Below are positions 34,607-42,567 of a stretch of 64,000 nt of DNA, in pieces (the first letter of the stretch is position 1; each line of letters opens with the position of its first letter). The position numbers and the translations under genes are program-made. Origin of the DNA: Streptomyces sp. Z26. GTDB lineage: Bacteria > Actinomycetota > Actinomycetes > Streptomycetales > Streptomycetaceae. Under the pieces are notes generated by a model. The model saw only the letters and a program-made list of their open reading frames with translations, did no database searches and had not been told where the DNA came from. The stretch is taken from the NCBI RefSeq assembly GCF_003665095.1, contig NZ_RCHV01000002.1:877501-941500 (forward strand), read 5' to 3'.

Positions 34607-34625
34607 ATTCAACAGGCTGTTGAAT
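34607..34625 (-). promoter_or_regulatory. Perfect palindrome upstream of moaA
   Basis: ATTCAACAG-G-CTGTTGAAT has 9-bp arms with no mismatch and lies in AT-rich sequence in front of moaA. The TTGAAT arm could double as a -35 element with TACGCT 15 bases on. It is a likely repressor site; the regulator is unknown. Confidence 0.6.
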
Positions 34626-34666
34626 TCACGTACGCGCGGCACCGCCCCGCACCGGCGGGTACGCGC

Positions 34667-34697
34667 AGGGGGCGCGGGCCACGGGCCCGCGCCCCCT
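34667..34697 (-). terminator. Terminator of the DUF485-symporter operon
   Basis: AGGGGGCGCGGGCC (34667-34680) and GGCCCGCGCCCCCT (34684-34697) form a perfect 14-bp stem, 19 bases past the symporter stop. Confidence 0.75.
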
Positions 34698-34716
34698 TCC
34701 CGGTGGTACGGCGCGG

Positions 34717-36342
34717 TCAGTGCGCGCCCTTGCCCGTCAGGGAACGCACCTCCAGCTCCGCGTACTTCGAGCCGTCCGGGTCCTCCGGCGCGGACAGCAC
34801 CGTGCCCAGCCAGCCGAGCAGGAAGCCCAGCGGGATGGAGATCAGGCCCGGGTTGCTGAGCGGGAACCACTGGAAGTCCACGCCGGAGAACATCGAGGAC
34901 TCCTCGCCGGAGACGACCGGCGAGAAGAACACGAGGAACACGGACGAGAACAGGCCGCCGTAGATCGACCAGAGCGAGCCCCGCGTGTTGAACCGTTTCC
35001 AGAAGAGGCTGTAGAGCAGCGTCGGCAGGTTCGCCGACGCGGCGACCGCGAAGGCGAGGGCCACCAGGAAGGCGACGTTCAGCTTCCCGGCGAAGATGCC
35101 GAGCACGATCGCCACCGCGCCGATCGCCACGGCCGCCAGCCGCGCGGCCCGTACCTCCTCCTTCTCCGTGGCGTTGCCCCGGCGGATCACGTTCGCGTAC
35201 AGGTCGTGCGCGAACGACGACGAGGACGCCAGCGTCAGCCCCGCGACCACCGCGAGGATGGTGGCGAAGGCGACCGCGGAGATCAGTGCGAGCAGCGTCG
35301 CGCCTCCGGTCGAGTCGGCGCCGCCGCCGATCTCCTGGGCGAGCAGGGGTGCGGCGGTGTTGCCCGCGGCGTCGGACTCGGTGATCTCCTTCGGGGTCAG
35401 CAGCGCGGCGGCGCCGAAGCCGAGGGCGATGGTCATCAGGTAGAAGACGCCGATGATGCCGATGGCCCAGTTCACCGACTTACGGGCGACCTTCGCGGTC
35501 GGCACCGTGTAGAAGCGCACGAGGATGTGCGGCAGTCCGGCGGTGCCGAGGACCAGGGCCATGCCCAACGAGATGAAGTCGATCTTCGAGGTGGTGGTGA
35601 CGCCGTACTTGAGGCCCGGTTCGAGGAAGGCGGCGCCCTTCCCGCTGTTGTCGGCCGCGGCGCCGAGCAGGCTGGAGATGTTGAAGTTGTACTTGGCCAT
35701 CACCAGGATCGTGATCAGCAGGGTGCCCGCGATCAGCAGGCACGCCTTGATCATCTGCACCCAGGTGGTGCCCTTCATGCCGCCGATGGTGACGTAGAGG
35801 ATCATCACGATGCCGACGATCGCCACGATGACGTTCTTGCCGACGTCCCCCGACACCCCGAGCAGCAGGGCGACCAGCGCACCGGCGCCGACCATCTGCG
35901 CCAGCAGGTAGAAGATGGACACCACGATCGTGGACACGCCCGCGGCCGTACGCACCGGGCGCTGCCGCATGCGGTACGCGAGGACGTCGCCCATGGTGAA
36001 CCGGCCGGAGTTGCGCAGCGGTTCGGCCACCAGCAGCAGGGCGATGAGCCAGGCGACGAGGAAGCCGATCGAGTAGAGGAACCCGTCGTAGCCGGAGAGG
36101 GCGATGAGTCCGGCGATGCCCAGGAAGGACGCCGCCGACATGTAGTCGCCGGAGATCGCCAGCCCGTTCTGGAAGCCGGTGAACGAGCGCCCGCCCGCGT
36201 AGAAGTCGGTGGCGTCCTTCGTACGCCGTCCGGCCCAGACGGTGACGCCGAGGGTGGCGGCGACGAAGACGGAGAACAGCGTGATGATCAGGGTGCGGTG
36301 CTCGCCGGCGTCGTCGGCGGCCAGCTGTACGAGGGAGCTCAC
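34717..36342 (-). CDS. Solute:sodium symporter, acetate/monocarboxylate (ActP/MctC-like)
   Basis: A 541-aa member of the SSS family with about 13 membrane helices. Family features: TKDATDFYAGGRSFTGFQNGLAIS after helix 1, then GDYMSAASFLGIAGLIALSGYDGF, the ActP/MctC pattern, and GTAGLPHILVRFYTVP. Related proteins import acetate, propionate and pyruvate with sodium or protons. GTG 36342 overlaps the DUF485 stop (GTGA) and has GGAGGAAGAGG upstream. Pairing with a DUF485 (YjcH-like) protein is the rule for acetate symporters, which supports the substrate class. It ends at a strong terminator. Confidence 0.93.
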   Translation of the reverse strand: MSSLVQLAADDAGEHRTLIITLFSVFVAATLGVTVWAGRRTKDATDFYAGGRSFTGFQNGLAISGDYMSAASFLGIAGLIALSGYDGFLYSIGFLVAWLIALLLVAEPLRNSGRFTMGDVLAYRMRQRPVRTAAGVSTIVVSIFYLLAQMVGAGALVALLLGVSGDVGKNVIVAIVGIVMILYVTIGGMKGTTWVQMIKACLLIAGTLLITILVMAKYNFNISSLLGAAADNSGKGAAFLEPGLKYGVTTTSKIDFISLGMALVLGTAGLPHILVRFYTVPTAKVARKSVNWAIGIIGVFYLMTIALGFGAAALLTPKEITESDAAGNTAAPLLAQEIGGGADSTGGATLLALISAVAFATILAVVAGLTLASSSSFAHDLYANVIRRGNATEKEEVRAARLAAVAIGAVAIVLGIFAGKLNVAFLVALAFAVAASANLPTLLYSLFWKRFNTRGSLWSIYGGLFSSVFLVFFSPVVSGEESSMFSGVDFQWFPLSNPGLISIPLGFLLGWLGTVLSAPEDPDGSKYAELEVRSLTGKGAH

Positions 36343-36686
36343 GCCTCTTCCTCCAGACGCTTCTTGATGGCCTCGGCCTTCGGGTCGATCCTGTCCGCGG
36401 CGTGCCGCGAGTACCACCAGGCGATCAGGAACGTGCTCACGAACTGGGCGATCCCGAAGACGAAGGCGATGTTGACGTTGCCGACGACCTTCGTGCCCAT
36501 GAAGTCGCCCGCGTAGTTGGACAGCAGGACGTAGAGGAAGTACCAGACGACGAACCCGACGGTGACGGGGAAGGCGAACGAGCGGTGAGCCCGGCGCAGT
36601 TCACCGAACTCGGCGCTCTGTTGCACCTCCGTGTAGTTCCGGCCCGCGGGTGGACCGGAGCTCGCTTCCTGTGGCGCGGTGCCCAC
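36339..36686 (-). CDS. DUF485 (YjcH-like) membrane protein, symporter partner
   Basis: A 115-aa protein with two membrane helices (VTVGFVVWYFLYVLLSNYAGDFMG; VNIAFVFGIAQFVSTFLIAWWYSR) and the RRAHRSFAFP motif in front, typical of DUF485. It is encoded upstream of and overlaps the symporter gene. YjcH has this position next to ActP in E. coli. The start is GTG 36686, with GGAG 5 bases upstream; that ribosome binding site is the end of a duplicated TCTGTCTGGA sequence (36693-36712). A helper role for the symporter is inferred. Confidence 0.9.
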   Translation of the reverse strand: MGTAPQEASSGPPAGRNYTEVQQSAEFGELRRAHRSFAFPVTVGFVVWYFLYVLLSNYAGDFMGTKVVGNVNIAFVFGIAQFVSTFLIAWWYSRHAADRIDPKAEAIKKRLEEEA

Positions 36687-36692
36687 GGCGAC

Positions 36693-36712
36693 TCCAGACA
36701 GATCCAGACAGA
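36693..36712 (-). repeat. Tandem TCTGTCTGGA repeat containing the DUF485 ribosome binding site
   Basis: Two adjacent copies of the 10-base word (minus-strand sense) lie 7-26 bases before the GTG start. The proximal copy provides the GGAG. A second, out-of-range Shine-Dalgarno is thus present. Confidence 0.65.
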
Positions 36713-36855
36713 GGAATGAGGGGCGACAGTATGGCGTGGATCACATCCAGCCGTACCGTCCGCGCATCGTAAAGGGGCGGCGCCGCGCAGAACAGGGGGC
36801 GGTAGTTGAAAAGCGGAGGAGCCTGAGTGATTCCGCCGCGTTTGCCGGACTCCCA

Positions 36856-36885
36856 TTGCTGACCAGTACACATCAGGGTTAACTT
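36856..36885 (+). promoter_or_regulatory. Candidate promoter of the subtilase gene
   Basis: TTGCTG (36856-36861) and TAACTT (36880-36885) with an 18-base spacer fit a housekeeping-type promoter, 40 bases before the start codon. Confidence 0.4.
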
Positions 36886-36925
36886 CCGTCATCTCTAGGC
36901 ACATACGAACGGACATGGAGAATCC

Positions 36926-38488
36926 ATGGACTCACAGCCCTACAGACGGCGGCGCGCCCTCGTGCTGCCGCTCGGACTGGCGCTCACGGCGAGCCTCGCC
37001 GTACTGCCCGGTGTCAGCACGGCCCTCGCGCAGGACACCTCGGACACCGCGGCCGCCGACGGCGAACAGCTCAGCTACGTCGTCAACACCGACACGGACG
37101 CCGCCACCCTCAAGCGGGTCAAGAAGGCCGTCAAGGCGGCCGACGGCACCGTCGTCACCACGCACAAGAAGATCGGCGTCGTCGTCGCCCACTCCGCCAA
37201 CCCGGAGTTCGGCGAGACCCTGCGCGCGGTCGAGGGCGTCGACTCCGCGGGCGCGACCCGTACGGCGCCGCTGGCCTCCGCGTCCACCACGGACGTGGGC
37301 AAGCCGGAGTACCTCAAGGACCCGGAGGGCACGGCCGCGAAGCTGGCCGCGAAGAACGGGCAGACCGCGCGCGCGGGTGCCGCCGCGGGCAAGAAGGAGC
37401 CGCTGGAGTCCCTCCAGTGGGACATCCCGGCGATCAAGGCCGACAAGGCGCACCGGGTCAGCCAGGGCAGCAAGAAGGTCACCGTCGCGGTCATCGACAC
37501 CGGCGTGGACGACACCCACCCCGACCTGAAGCCGAACTTCGCGGCGAACCAGTCCGCGAGCTGCGTCGGCGGCACGCCCGACACCAGCAAGGGCGCGTGG
37601 CGCCCGTACGAGGAGGGCGGCAGCTACCACGGCACGCACGTCGCGGGCACCGTCGCGGCGCCCCGCAACGACGTGGGCATCACGGGTGTCGCGCCCGGCA
37701 CCAAGGTGGCGTCCATCAAGGTGTCGGAGCAGGAGACCAGCCTGTTCTACGCGGAGGCCGTCGTCTGCGCGTTCACCTTCGCCGCCGACCACGGCGTCGA
37801 GGTGACCAACAACAGCTACTACACGGACCCGTGGCTCTACAACTGCCCGGACCAGGCCGACCAGGCGGCGATAGCCGAGGCCGTCGGACGCGCGGCCAAG
37901 TACGCGGAGAAGAAGGGCGTGCTCAACGTCGCGTCCGCGGGCAACTCCAGCCACGACCTCGCCGCGGACGAGATCCTCGACGACTCCAGCCCGAACGACA
38001 CCACCCCGGCGGAGCGGACCATCGACCCGGCCGAGTGCCTGGACGTGCCCGCGCAGCTGCCGGGCGTCGTCACGGTGTCGGCGACCGGCTCGGACGCGCT
38101 GAAGTCGTACTACTCCAACTACGGCGCGGACGTCATCGACGTCGCGGCGCCGGGCGGCGACCGCTACCAGGTGCCGGGCGGTGACGCCAAGAACGGCGGC
38201 ATCCTCTCCACCATGCCGGGCGGCGACTACGCCTACCTCCAGGGCACCTCGATGGCCGGTCCGCACGTCGCGGGCGTGGCCGCCCTGGTCAAGGCGCAGC
38301 ACCCGAAGGCGACGCCGCAGGAGATCCAGTGGCGCCTCAAGGCGTGGGCGGACAACCCCGGTTGCCCGACCGAGCCGTACGACCCCGACGGTGACGGCGA
38401 GGTCGACGCGGAGTGCGCGGGCCACGCCAAGATCAACAGCTTCTACGGCTACGGCATCGTGGACGCGCTGGACGCCGTGAAGAAGTGA
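36926..38488 (+). CDS. Secreted S8 family serine protease (subtilisin-like)
   Basis: A 520-aa preproprotein. The signal peptide is RRRRALVLPLGLALTASLAV with cleavage near ALA-Q36. An I9-like propeptide follows (about 48-160, with LSYVVNTDTDAATLKRVKKAVK). The catalytic domain has Asp191 in VAVIDTGVDDTHPD, His235 in SYHGTHVAGT, the oxyanion Asn in SAGNSSH, and Ser442 in GTSMAGPHVAG. The C-terminal NPGCPTEPYDPDGDGEVDAEC is an Asp-rich, possibly calcium-binding insert. It is a secreted peptidase that may process extracellular proteins during growth or development. GGAGAATCC precedes ATG 36926. It is divergent from the symporter operon. Confidence 0.95.
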   Translation: MDSQPYRRRRALVLPLGLALTASLAVLPGVSTALAQDTSDTAAADGEQLSYVVNTDTDAATLKRVKKAVKAADGTVVTTHKKIGVVVAHSANPEFGETLRAVEGVDSAGATRTAPLASASTTDVGKPEYLKDPEGTAAKLAAKNGQTARAGAAAGKKEPLESLQWDIPAIKADKAHRVSQGSKKVTVAVIDTGVDDTHPDLKPNFAANQSASCVGGTPDTSKGAWRPYEEGGSYHGTHVAGTVAAPRNDVGITGVAPGTKVASIKVSEQETSLFYAEAVVCAFTFAADHGVEVTNNSYYTDPWLYNCPDQADQAAIAEAVGRAAKYAEKKGVLNVASAGNSSHDLAADEILDDSSPNDTTPAERTIDPAECLDVPAQLPGVVTVSATGSDALKSYYSNYGADVIDVAAPGGDRYQVPGGDAKNGGILSTMPGGDYAYLQGTSMAGPHVAGVAALVKAQHPKATPQEIQWRLKAWADNPGCPTEPYDPDGDGEVDAECAGHAKINSFYGYGIVDALDAVKK

Positions 38489-38515
38489 CCACGGCACCGC
38501 ACTGACACGGGGGCG

Positions 38516-39505
38516 CTACGGCGTCTCCGCGACGGCCGGTCCCTCCGCCCTCCCGGCGGACGGACCGGCCGTCGGCGGTTCCGGGGACGGCCGCCGCGGG
38601 GACGGCGCCTCCACGGCGCGCGGCTCCGCGAGGGGCGCCGCGCCGGGCCCGCCCGCGGCACCCGCCACCGCCGTCGCGGGCTGCCAGCCGGGGCCGCGCA
38701 GCACCCGCCCGAAGCGCTCCGACCAGCTGCCCGCGGCGCGCAGGTCGCGCCCGATGGCCGCGTACTCGTGGGTGGCGACGCGCAGCGGGTTGTACGTGTC
38801 GATGTTCTTCGTCAGCCCGAAGCGGCAGCTCTCCGTCTCCGGCGTGAACGAGCCGAACATCCGGTCCCACACGATGAGGATGCCGCCGAAGTTCCGGTCC
38901 AGGTAACCGCCCTGGGAGGCGTGGTGCACGCGGTGGTGCGAGGGGGTGTTGAACACGTACTCGAAGGCCGGGTGCAGCTTCCCGATCCGCTCGGTGTGTA
39001 TCCAGAACTGGTAGACGAGGTTCACCGAGGACAGGAACGCGAGCGCCGCCGGGTGCACGCCGAGGACGATCAGCGGCAGGTAGAACGGCCAGACGCTGAG
39101 GCTCGTCCAGGGCTGCCGGAGCGCGGTGGTGAGGTTGAACTTCCGGCTGGAGTGGTGCACCACGTGGCACGCCCACAGGATGCGGATGACGTGGTGTCCG
39201 CGGTGCGACCAGTAGTAGCAGAAGTCCTGCGCGAGCAGCATCAGCGCGAGCGTCCACCACGTGACGGGGATCTCCAGCGGCGTCAGCTCGTAGACGGCCG
39301 CGTAGATCGCCACGATCGGGATCTTCCAGATCACGTCGAACACGAGGCTGCCGAGCCCCATCGTGACACTCGTGGTGGCGTCCCTGGTCTCGTAGCCGGC
39401 GGCGTCCTCGTCGGGGTGGAAGTGGTAGCTGACCATCTCGACCACACCGAGCAGCACGAACGCGGGGATCGACCACAGGACGACGTCAGGAAGGTTCACG
39501 GTCAT
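38516..39505 (-). CDS. Sterol desaturase/fatty-acid hydroxylase family membrane di-iron protein
   Basis: A 329-aa protein with four to five membrane helices and the histidine clusters of the family: DFCYYWSHRGHH, HVVHHSSRKFN and SHHRVHHASQ. These bind a di-iron centre used for O2-dependent lipid hydroxylation or desaturation. The last about 45 residues are a Pro/Ala/Glu-rich tail whose DNA also forms a long hairpin, so the tail may be non-functional or may have arisen by stop-codon loss. ATG 39505. Substrate unknown (hopanoid, fatty acid or carotenoid possible). An AT-rich dyad, TTACTCATAAGTAA, lies 43 bases upstream. Confidence 0.9.
   Translation of the reverse strand: MTVNLPDVVLWSIPAFVLLGVVEMVSYHFHPDEDAAGYETRDATTSVTMGLGSLVFDVIWKIPIVAIYAAVYELTPLEIPVTWWTLALMLLAQDFCYYWSHRGHHVIRILWACHVVHHSSRKFNLTTALRQPWTSLSVWPFYLPLIVLGVHPAALAFLSSVNLVYQFWIHTERIGKLHPAFEYVFNTPSHHRVHHASQGGYLDRNFGGILIVWDRMFGSFTPETESCRFGLTKNIDTYNPLRVATHEYAAIGRDLRAAGSWSERFGRVLRGPGWQPATAVAGAAGGPGAAPLAEPRAVEAPSPRRPSPEPPTAGPSAGRAEGPAVAETP
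38531..38573. terminator. Long hairpin inside the 3' end of the sterol-desaturase gene
   Basis: GACGGCCGGTCC (38531-38542) pairs with GGACCGGCCGTC (38562-38573). Inside, TCCGCC and GGCGGA continue the stem, giving about 18 bp. It lies 43 bases after the subtilase stop and within the last codons of the convergent gene, so it can serve as the subtilase terminator. Confidence 0.65.
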
Positions 39506-39547
39506 GCCAGCACGGTAAGCGGGCGGACGGCCGGGGAACAGGGGTTG

Positions 39548-39561
39548 TTACTCATAAGTAA
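39548..39561 (-). promoter_or_regulatory. Candidate operator TTACT-CATA-AGTAA
   Basis: The 5-bp arms are perfect and flanking TT/AA extends the symmetry. It is the most AT-rich spot between the sterol-desaturase and exonuclease genes and lies where a promoter for the former is expected. Such sites are typical of HxlR, MarR or TetR regulators. Confidence 0.45.
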
Positions 39562-39768
39562 GAAACGGTTCGGGGTGGCCGCCCCCGACCGGCTCCCCCG
39601 CCCGACTCCCCCCGGCCCGCTCCCCCGCCCCTCCGCGACACGCGGGACCGTACGCGCCCCACGTACGCGCGCCGGGCCCCTTCCGCCCGGCGCCCGTGGG
39701 CACTTGCGCGCCGGAGCCCGCAACACCGCGCGCGGAGCGGGCAGTCGGGCGCTGTCAGTGGTGGCCCG

Positions 39769-39774
39769 TATCCT
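39769..39774 (+). promoter_or_regulatory. -10 element TATCCT for the leaderless exonuclease gene
   Basis: TATCCT ends 8 bases before the ATG at 39783. No ribosome binding site is present, so the transcript is probably leaderless. Confidence 0.45.
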
Positions 39775-39782
39775 TCTGGACC

Positions 39783-40763
39783 ATGCTCGAAGACCAGACG
39801 GCACGTCACAAAGAGGGGGCTGCGGGAGCGCGCATTCCCGCGCAGCCGTTCGCTGTTGACGCCGAAGAGGACCACCGCGCCCCCTGGCCCTCGGGCTACC
39901 CCGAGGGATACGCGGTGGTCGACGTGGAGACCACCGGGCTCGCGCCGGGCGACCGCATAGTCTCCGCCGGTGTCTACCAACTGGACGCCAGGGGCGCCGT
40001 GGAGGACCACTGGTACACCCCGGTCAACCCGCTGCGCGACCCCGGCCCCACGTGGATCCACGGCCTGACCGCCGAAGTGCTCGCCGACGCCCCGCTGTTC
40101 ACCGACATCGCCGACGACTTCGCGGACCGGCTGCGCGGCCGCGTGCTGGTCGCGCACAACGCGCTGTTCGACTGGTCGATGATCGCCCGGGAGTACACCC
40201 GCGCCCAGCGCACCGCGCCCGTACGGCAGCGGCTGTGCACCATCGCGCTCTCCAAGGAGCTGGCGCTCCCGCTGCCCAACCACAAGCTGGAGTCGCTCGC
40301 CGCGCACTACGGCGTGACGCAGCGCCGCGCGCACCACGCGCTGGACGACGCGCGGGTGCTGGCCGAGACGTTCCGGCCGAGCCTGCACACGGCCGCGCGG
40401 CGCGGCATCCGACTGCCGCTGCTGGCCTGCCAGCACGCGCACGGCGGCTGGCACGTGTCGCGGAAGCGCCCGCCGTGCCCGTACCCGAACCCGGGGCGGT
40501 ACGAGCCGGGCGGGCCGCTCGTGCAGGGCATGCGGGTGGCGATCTCCGGGGACACCTCGGTGGAGCGGGAGCGGCTGGAGGACCAGGCCATCGACGCCGG
40601 GCTGCACATCGCGACCAGCGTCTCGCGGCTCACCAGCCTCGTCGTCACCAACGACCCGGACGCGATCACGTCGAAGATCGTGAAGGCGCGGGCGTACGGC
40701 ACGCCGGTCCTCGACGAAGCGGCGTTCACGCACCTGCTGCGGGACGTGGCCCCCGCGGCGTAG
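39783..40763 (+). CDS. DEDDh 3'-5' exonuclease with BRCT-like C-terminus
   Basis: A 326-aa protein. The exonuclease domain (about residues 40-200) shows the DnaQ-type acidic residues: YAVVDVETTG (Asp/Glu), VAHNALFDWSMI (Asp), and HHALDDARVLAET (His, Asp). The C-terminal 80 residues (GMRVAISGDTSVERERLEDQA and SLVVTNDPDAITSKIVKARAYG) look like a BRCT domain, as in other actinobacterial DEDDh exonucleases. It probably acts in DNA repair or RNA/DNA end trimming rather than as the replicative epsilon subunit. ATG 39783 is supported by the TATCCT element. Confidence 0.92.
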   Translation: MLEDQTARHKEGAAGARIPAQPFAVDAEEDHRAPWPSGYPEGYAVVDVETTGLAPGDRIVSAGVYQLDARGAVEDHWYTPVNPLRDPGPTWIHGLTAEVLADAPLFTDIADDFADRLRGRVLVAHNALFDWSMIAREYTRAQRTAPVRQRLCTIALSKELALPLPNHKLESLAAHYGVTQRRAHHALDDARVLAETFRPSLHTAARRGIRLPLLACQHAHGGWHVSRKRPPCPYPNPGRYEPGGPLVQGMRVAISGDTSVERERLEDQAIDAGLHIATSVSRLTSLVVTNDPDAITSKIVKARAYGTPVLDEAAFTHLLRDVAPAA

Positions 40764-40795
40764 CGGCGGGGGCGGTGGGGGTAACGTCGATCGGC

Positions 40796-41722
40796 GTGTA
40801 CCGCTTCCTGTTGTCCCGGCAGTGGGTGTGCCTCACCCTCCTCGGCCTCGCGCTGATCCCCGCGATGATCGAGCTGGGGTTCTGGCAGCTCCACCGGCAC
40901 GAGGCACGGGTCGCGCACAACGACCTGATCTCCGCCAGCCTCTCCGCCCCCGCCGTCCCGGTCACCGAACTGACCGGTACCGACCGGGGCCCCGACGACG
41001 ACGTACGGTTCCGCACGGTGACGGCGCAGGGCACGTACGACACGGCGCACGAGGTCGTCGTACGGCAGCGCACCGCGTCCGACTCCCAGTCCATCGGCTA
41101 CTTCGTGGTCACCCCGCTCGTCCGGGCGGACGGCACGGCCGTCCTGGTCAACCGCGGCTGGATCGCGGCGGGCGGCGACCTGACCCGCTTCCCGAAGGTG
41201 CCCGCGGCGCCCGAGGGGCGCGTCACCGTCACCGGGCGCATGATGGCGGACGAGACGACGGCGAGCAGCGGCATCAAGGACAAGCCGGGGCTGCCCGACC
41301 GCCAGGTGATGCTGATCAACGGCGAGCGGCAGGCGGAGGCGCTGGGCCGGCCGGTGCTCCGCGGGTACGTACAACTGACGGAGACCGCGCCCGAGCCGCG
41401 CGGCGAGCAGCCGGAGCGGCTGCCGGAGCCGGACCACGGCAGCATCGGGCCGCACATGGCGTACGCCGTGCAGTGGTGGCTGTTCACCGCGGCGGTGCCG
41501 GTCGGCTGGGGGATCCTCGTCCGGCGCGAGCTGGGCGACCGGCGTGCGGCCCTGGCCGCCGGGGACCCGCCCGACGCGGGTGGGCCGGGCGGCGGCGGGC
41601 CCGACGGACCGGCGCCGGGGACGGACCCGGCACCGGCCACCGACGCGGACGCCGACGCGGGTGAGGCAGCGGACGCGGCGCCCGCGCGGCCCGACCGGGA
41701 CCGGGCCGCCGTCGGGGACTGA
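40796..41722 (+). CDS. SURF1 family cytochrome oxidase assembly protein
   Basis: A 308-aa membrane protein. Helix 1 (VCLTLLGLALIPAMIELGFWQLHR) contains the family FWQLxR motif. A large extracytoplasmic domain carries GYFVVTPLVRADGTAVLVNRGWI, and helix 2 is near residue 230 (YAVQWWLFTAAVPVGWGILVRR). SURF1 assists haem a insertion into cytochrome c oxidase. The C-terminal about 55 residues are a low-complexity Pro/Gly/Asp tail, common in Streptomyces. The start is GTG 40796, with TAACGT ending 8 bases upstream and no ribosome binding site, so it is probably leaderless. It lies 32 bases after the exonuclease gene. Confidence 0.92.
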   Translation: MYRFLLSRQWVCLTLLGLALIPAMIELGFWQLHRHEARVAHNDLISASLSAPAVPVTELTGTDRGPDDDVRFRTVTAQGTYDTAHEVVVRQRTASDSQSIGYFVVTPLVRADGTAVLVNRGWIAAGGDLTRFPKVPAAPEGRVTVTGRMMADETTASSGIKDKPGLPDRQVMLINGERQAEALGRPVLRGYVQLTETAPEPRGEQPERLPEPDHGSIGPHMAYAVQWWLFTAAVPVGWGILVRRELGDRRAALAAGDPPDAGGPGGGGPDGPAPGTDPAPATDADADAGEAADAAPARPDRDRAAVGD

Positions 41723-41811
41723 GGCCCCGCGCACCCGCACCGCGTCCGCCACCGCGCACGACGACCACGTACCGAACACGACGCACCGAACACGACGAGA
41801 AGGGGCACCGC

Positions 41812-42567
41812 ATGGACCTCGGCCTGAAGGACCGCGTCCACATCGTCACCGGCGCCACCCGCGGCCTCGGCTTCGCCGCCGCCCGCGCGCTCACCGACGA
41901 CGGCGCCAGGGTGCTGCTCACCGGCCGTACGGAGCGGGCGGCGGCCGACGCCGCCGCCCGCCTCGGCCCGAACGCCGCCGGGGTTGCCGCCGACAACGCC
42001 GACCCCGGCACCGCCGCCCGCCTCGTCGAGACGGCACGCGACCGCTTCGGGCGCCTCGACGGCGTACTGATCAGCGTCGGCGGCCCGCCCGCGGGCCCCA
42101 ACGAGGCGATCACCGACGCGCAGTGGCAGACCGCCTTCGAGTCCGTGTTCCTCGGTGCCGTACGGCTCGCCCGCACCGCCGCGGCCGAGCTGGGCGAGGG
42201 CGGTGTGATCGGCCTGGTGCTGTCCGCCTCCGTGTACGAGCCGATCGCCGGGCTCGCCGTCTCCAACGGCCTGCGCCCCGGCCTCGCGGGCTTCGCCAAG
42301 ACCCTGGCCGACGAGGTCGGCCCGCGCGGCATCCGCGTCGTCGGGCTGCTGCCGTCCCGTATCGACACCGACCGGGTGCGCGAGCTGGACGCGCTCTCCG
42401 GCGACGCGGACGCCGCCCGCGAACGGCAGTCCGCCGCCATCCCGTTGCGGCGCTACGGGACGCCGGAGGAGTTCGGGCGCACGGCCGCGTTCCTGCTCTC
42501 CCCCGCCGCCTCGTACCTCACCGGCGTGATGCTCCCGGTCGACGGCGGCGCCGCGCGCGGCTTCTGA
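41812..42567 (+). CDS. SDR-family protein with degenerate catalytic motif
   Basis: A 251-aa short-chain dehydrogenase fold. The cofactor loop is VTGATRGLG and VDGGAARGF closes the C-terminus as in FabG-like enzymes. NAG is replaced by SVGGPP. The usual Tyr-x3-Lys is replaced: SNGLRPGLAGFAK aligns with YxxSKAGLxGFxK, giving Ser for Tyr and Arg for Lys. I recall this variant in a conserved group of Streptomyces SDRs with SxGGPP, so it is probably a family trait rather than damage. Reductase activity is therefore doubtful. The start is ATG 41812 with GAAGGGG upstream. The stop codon lies inside a 16-bp tandem repeat. Confidence 0.88.
   Translation: MDLGLKDRVHIVTGATRGLGFAAARALTDDGARVLLTGRTERAAADAAARLGPNAAGVAADNADPGTAARLVETARDRFGRLDGVLISVGGPPAGPNEAITDAQWQTAFESVFLGAVRLARTAAAELGEGGVIGLVLSASVYEPIAGLAVSNGLRPGLAGFAKTLADEVGPRGIRVVGLLPSRIDTDRVRELDALSGDADAARERQSAAIPLRRYGTPEEFGRTAAFLLSPAASYLTGVMLPVDGGAARGF

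Noticed and set aside
34720..36516. Long plus-strand frame opposite the symporter operon
   Set aside because: The symporter and DUF485 proteins on the minus strand have full family signatures; the plus frame is an Asp/Gly/Arg-rich shadow.
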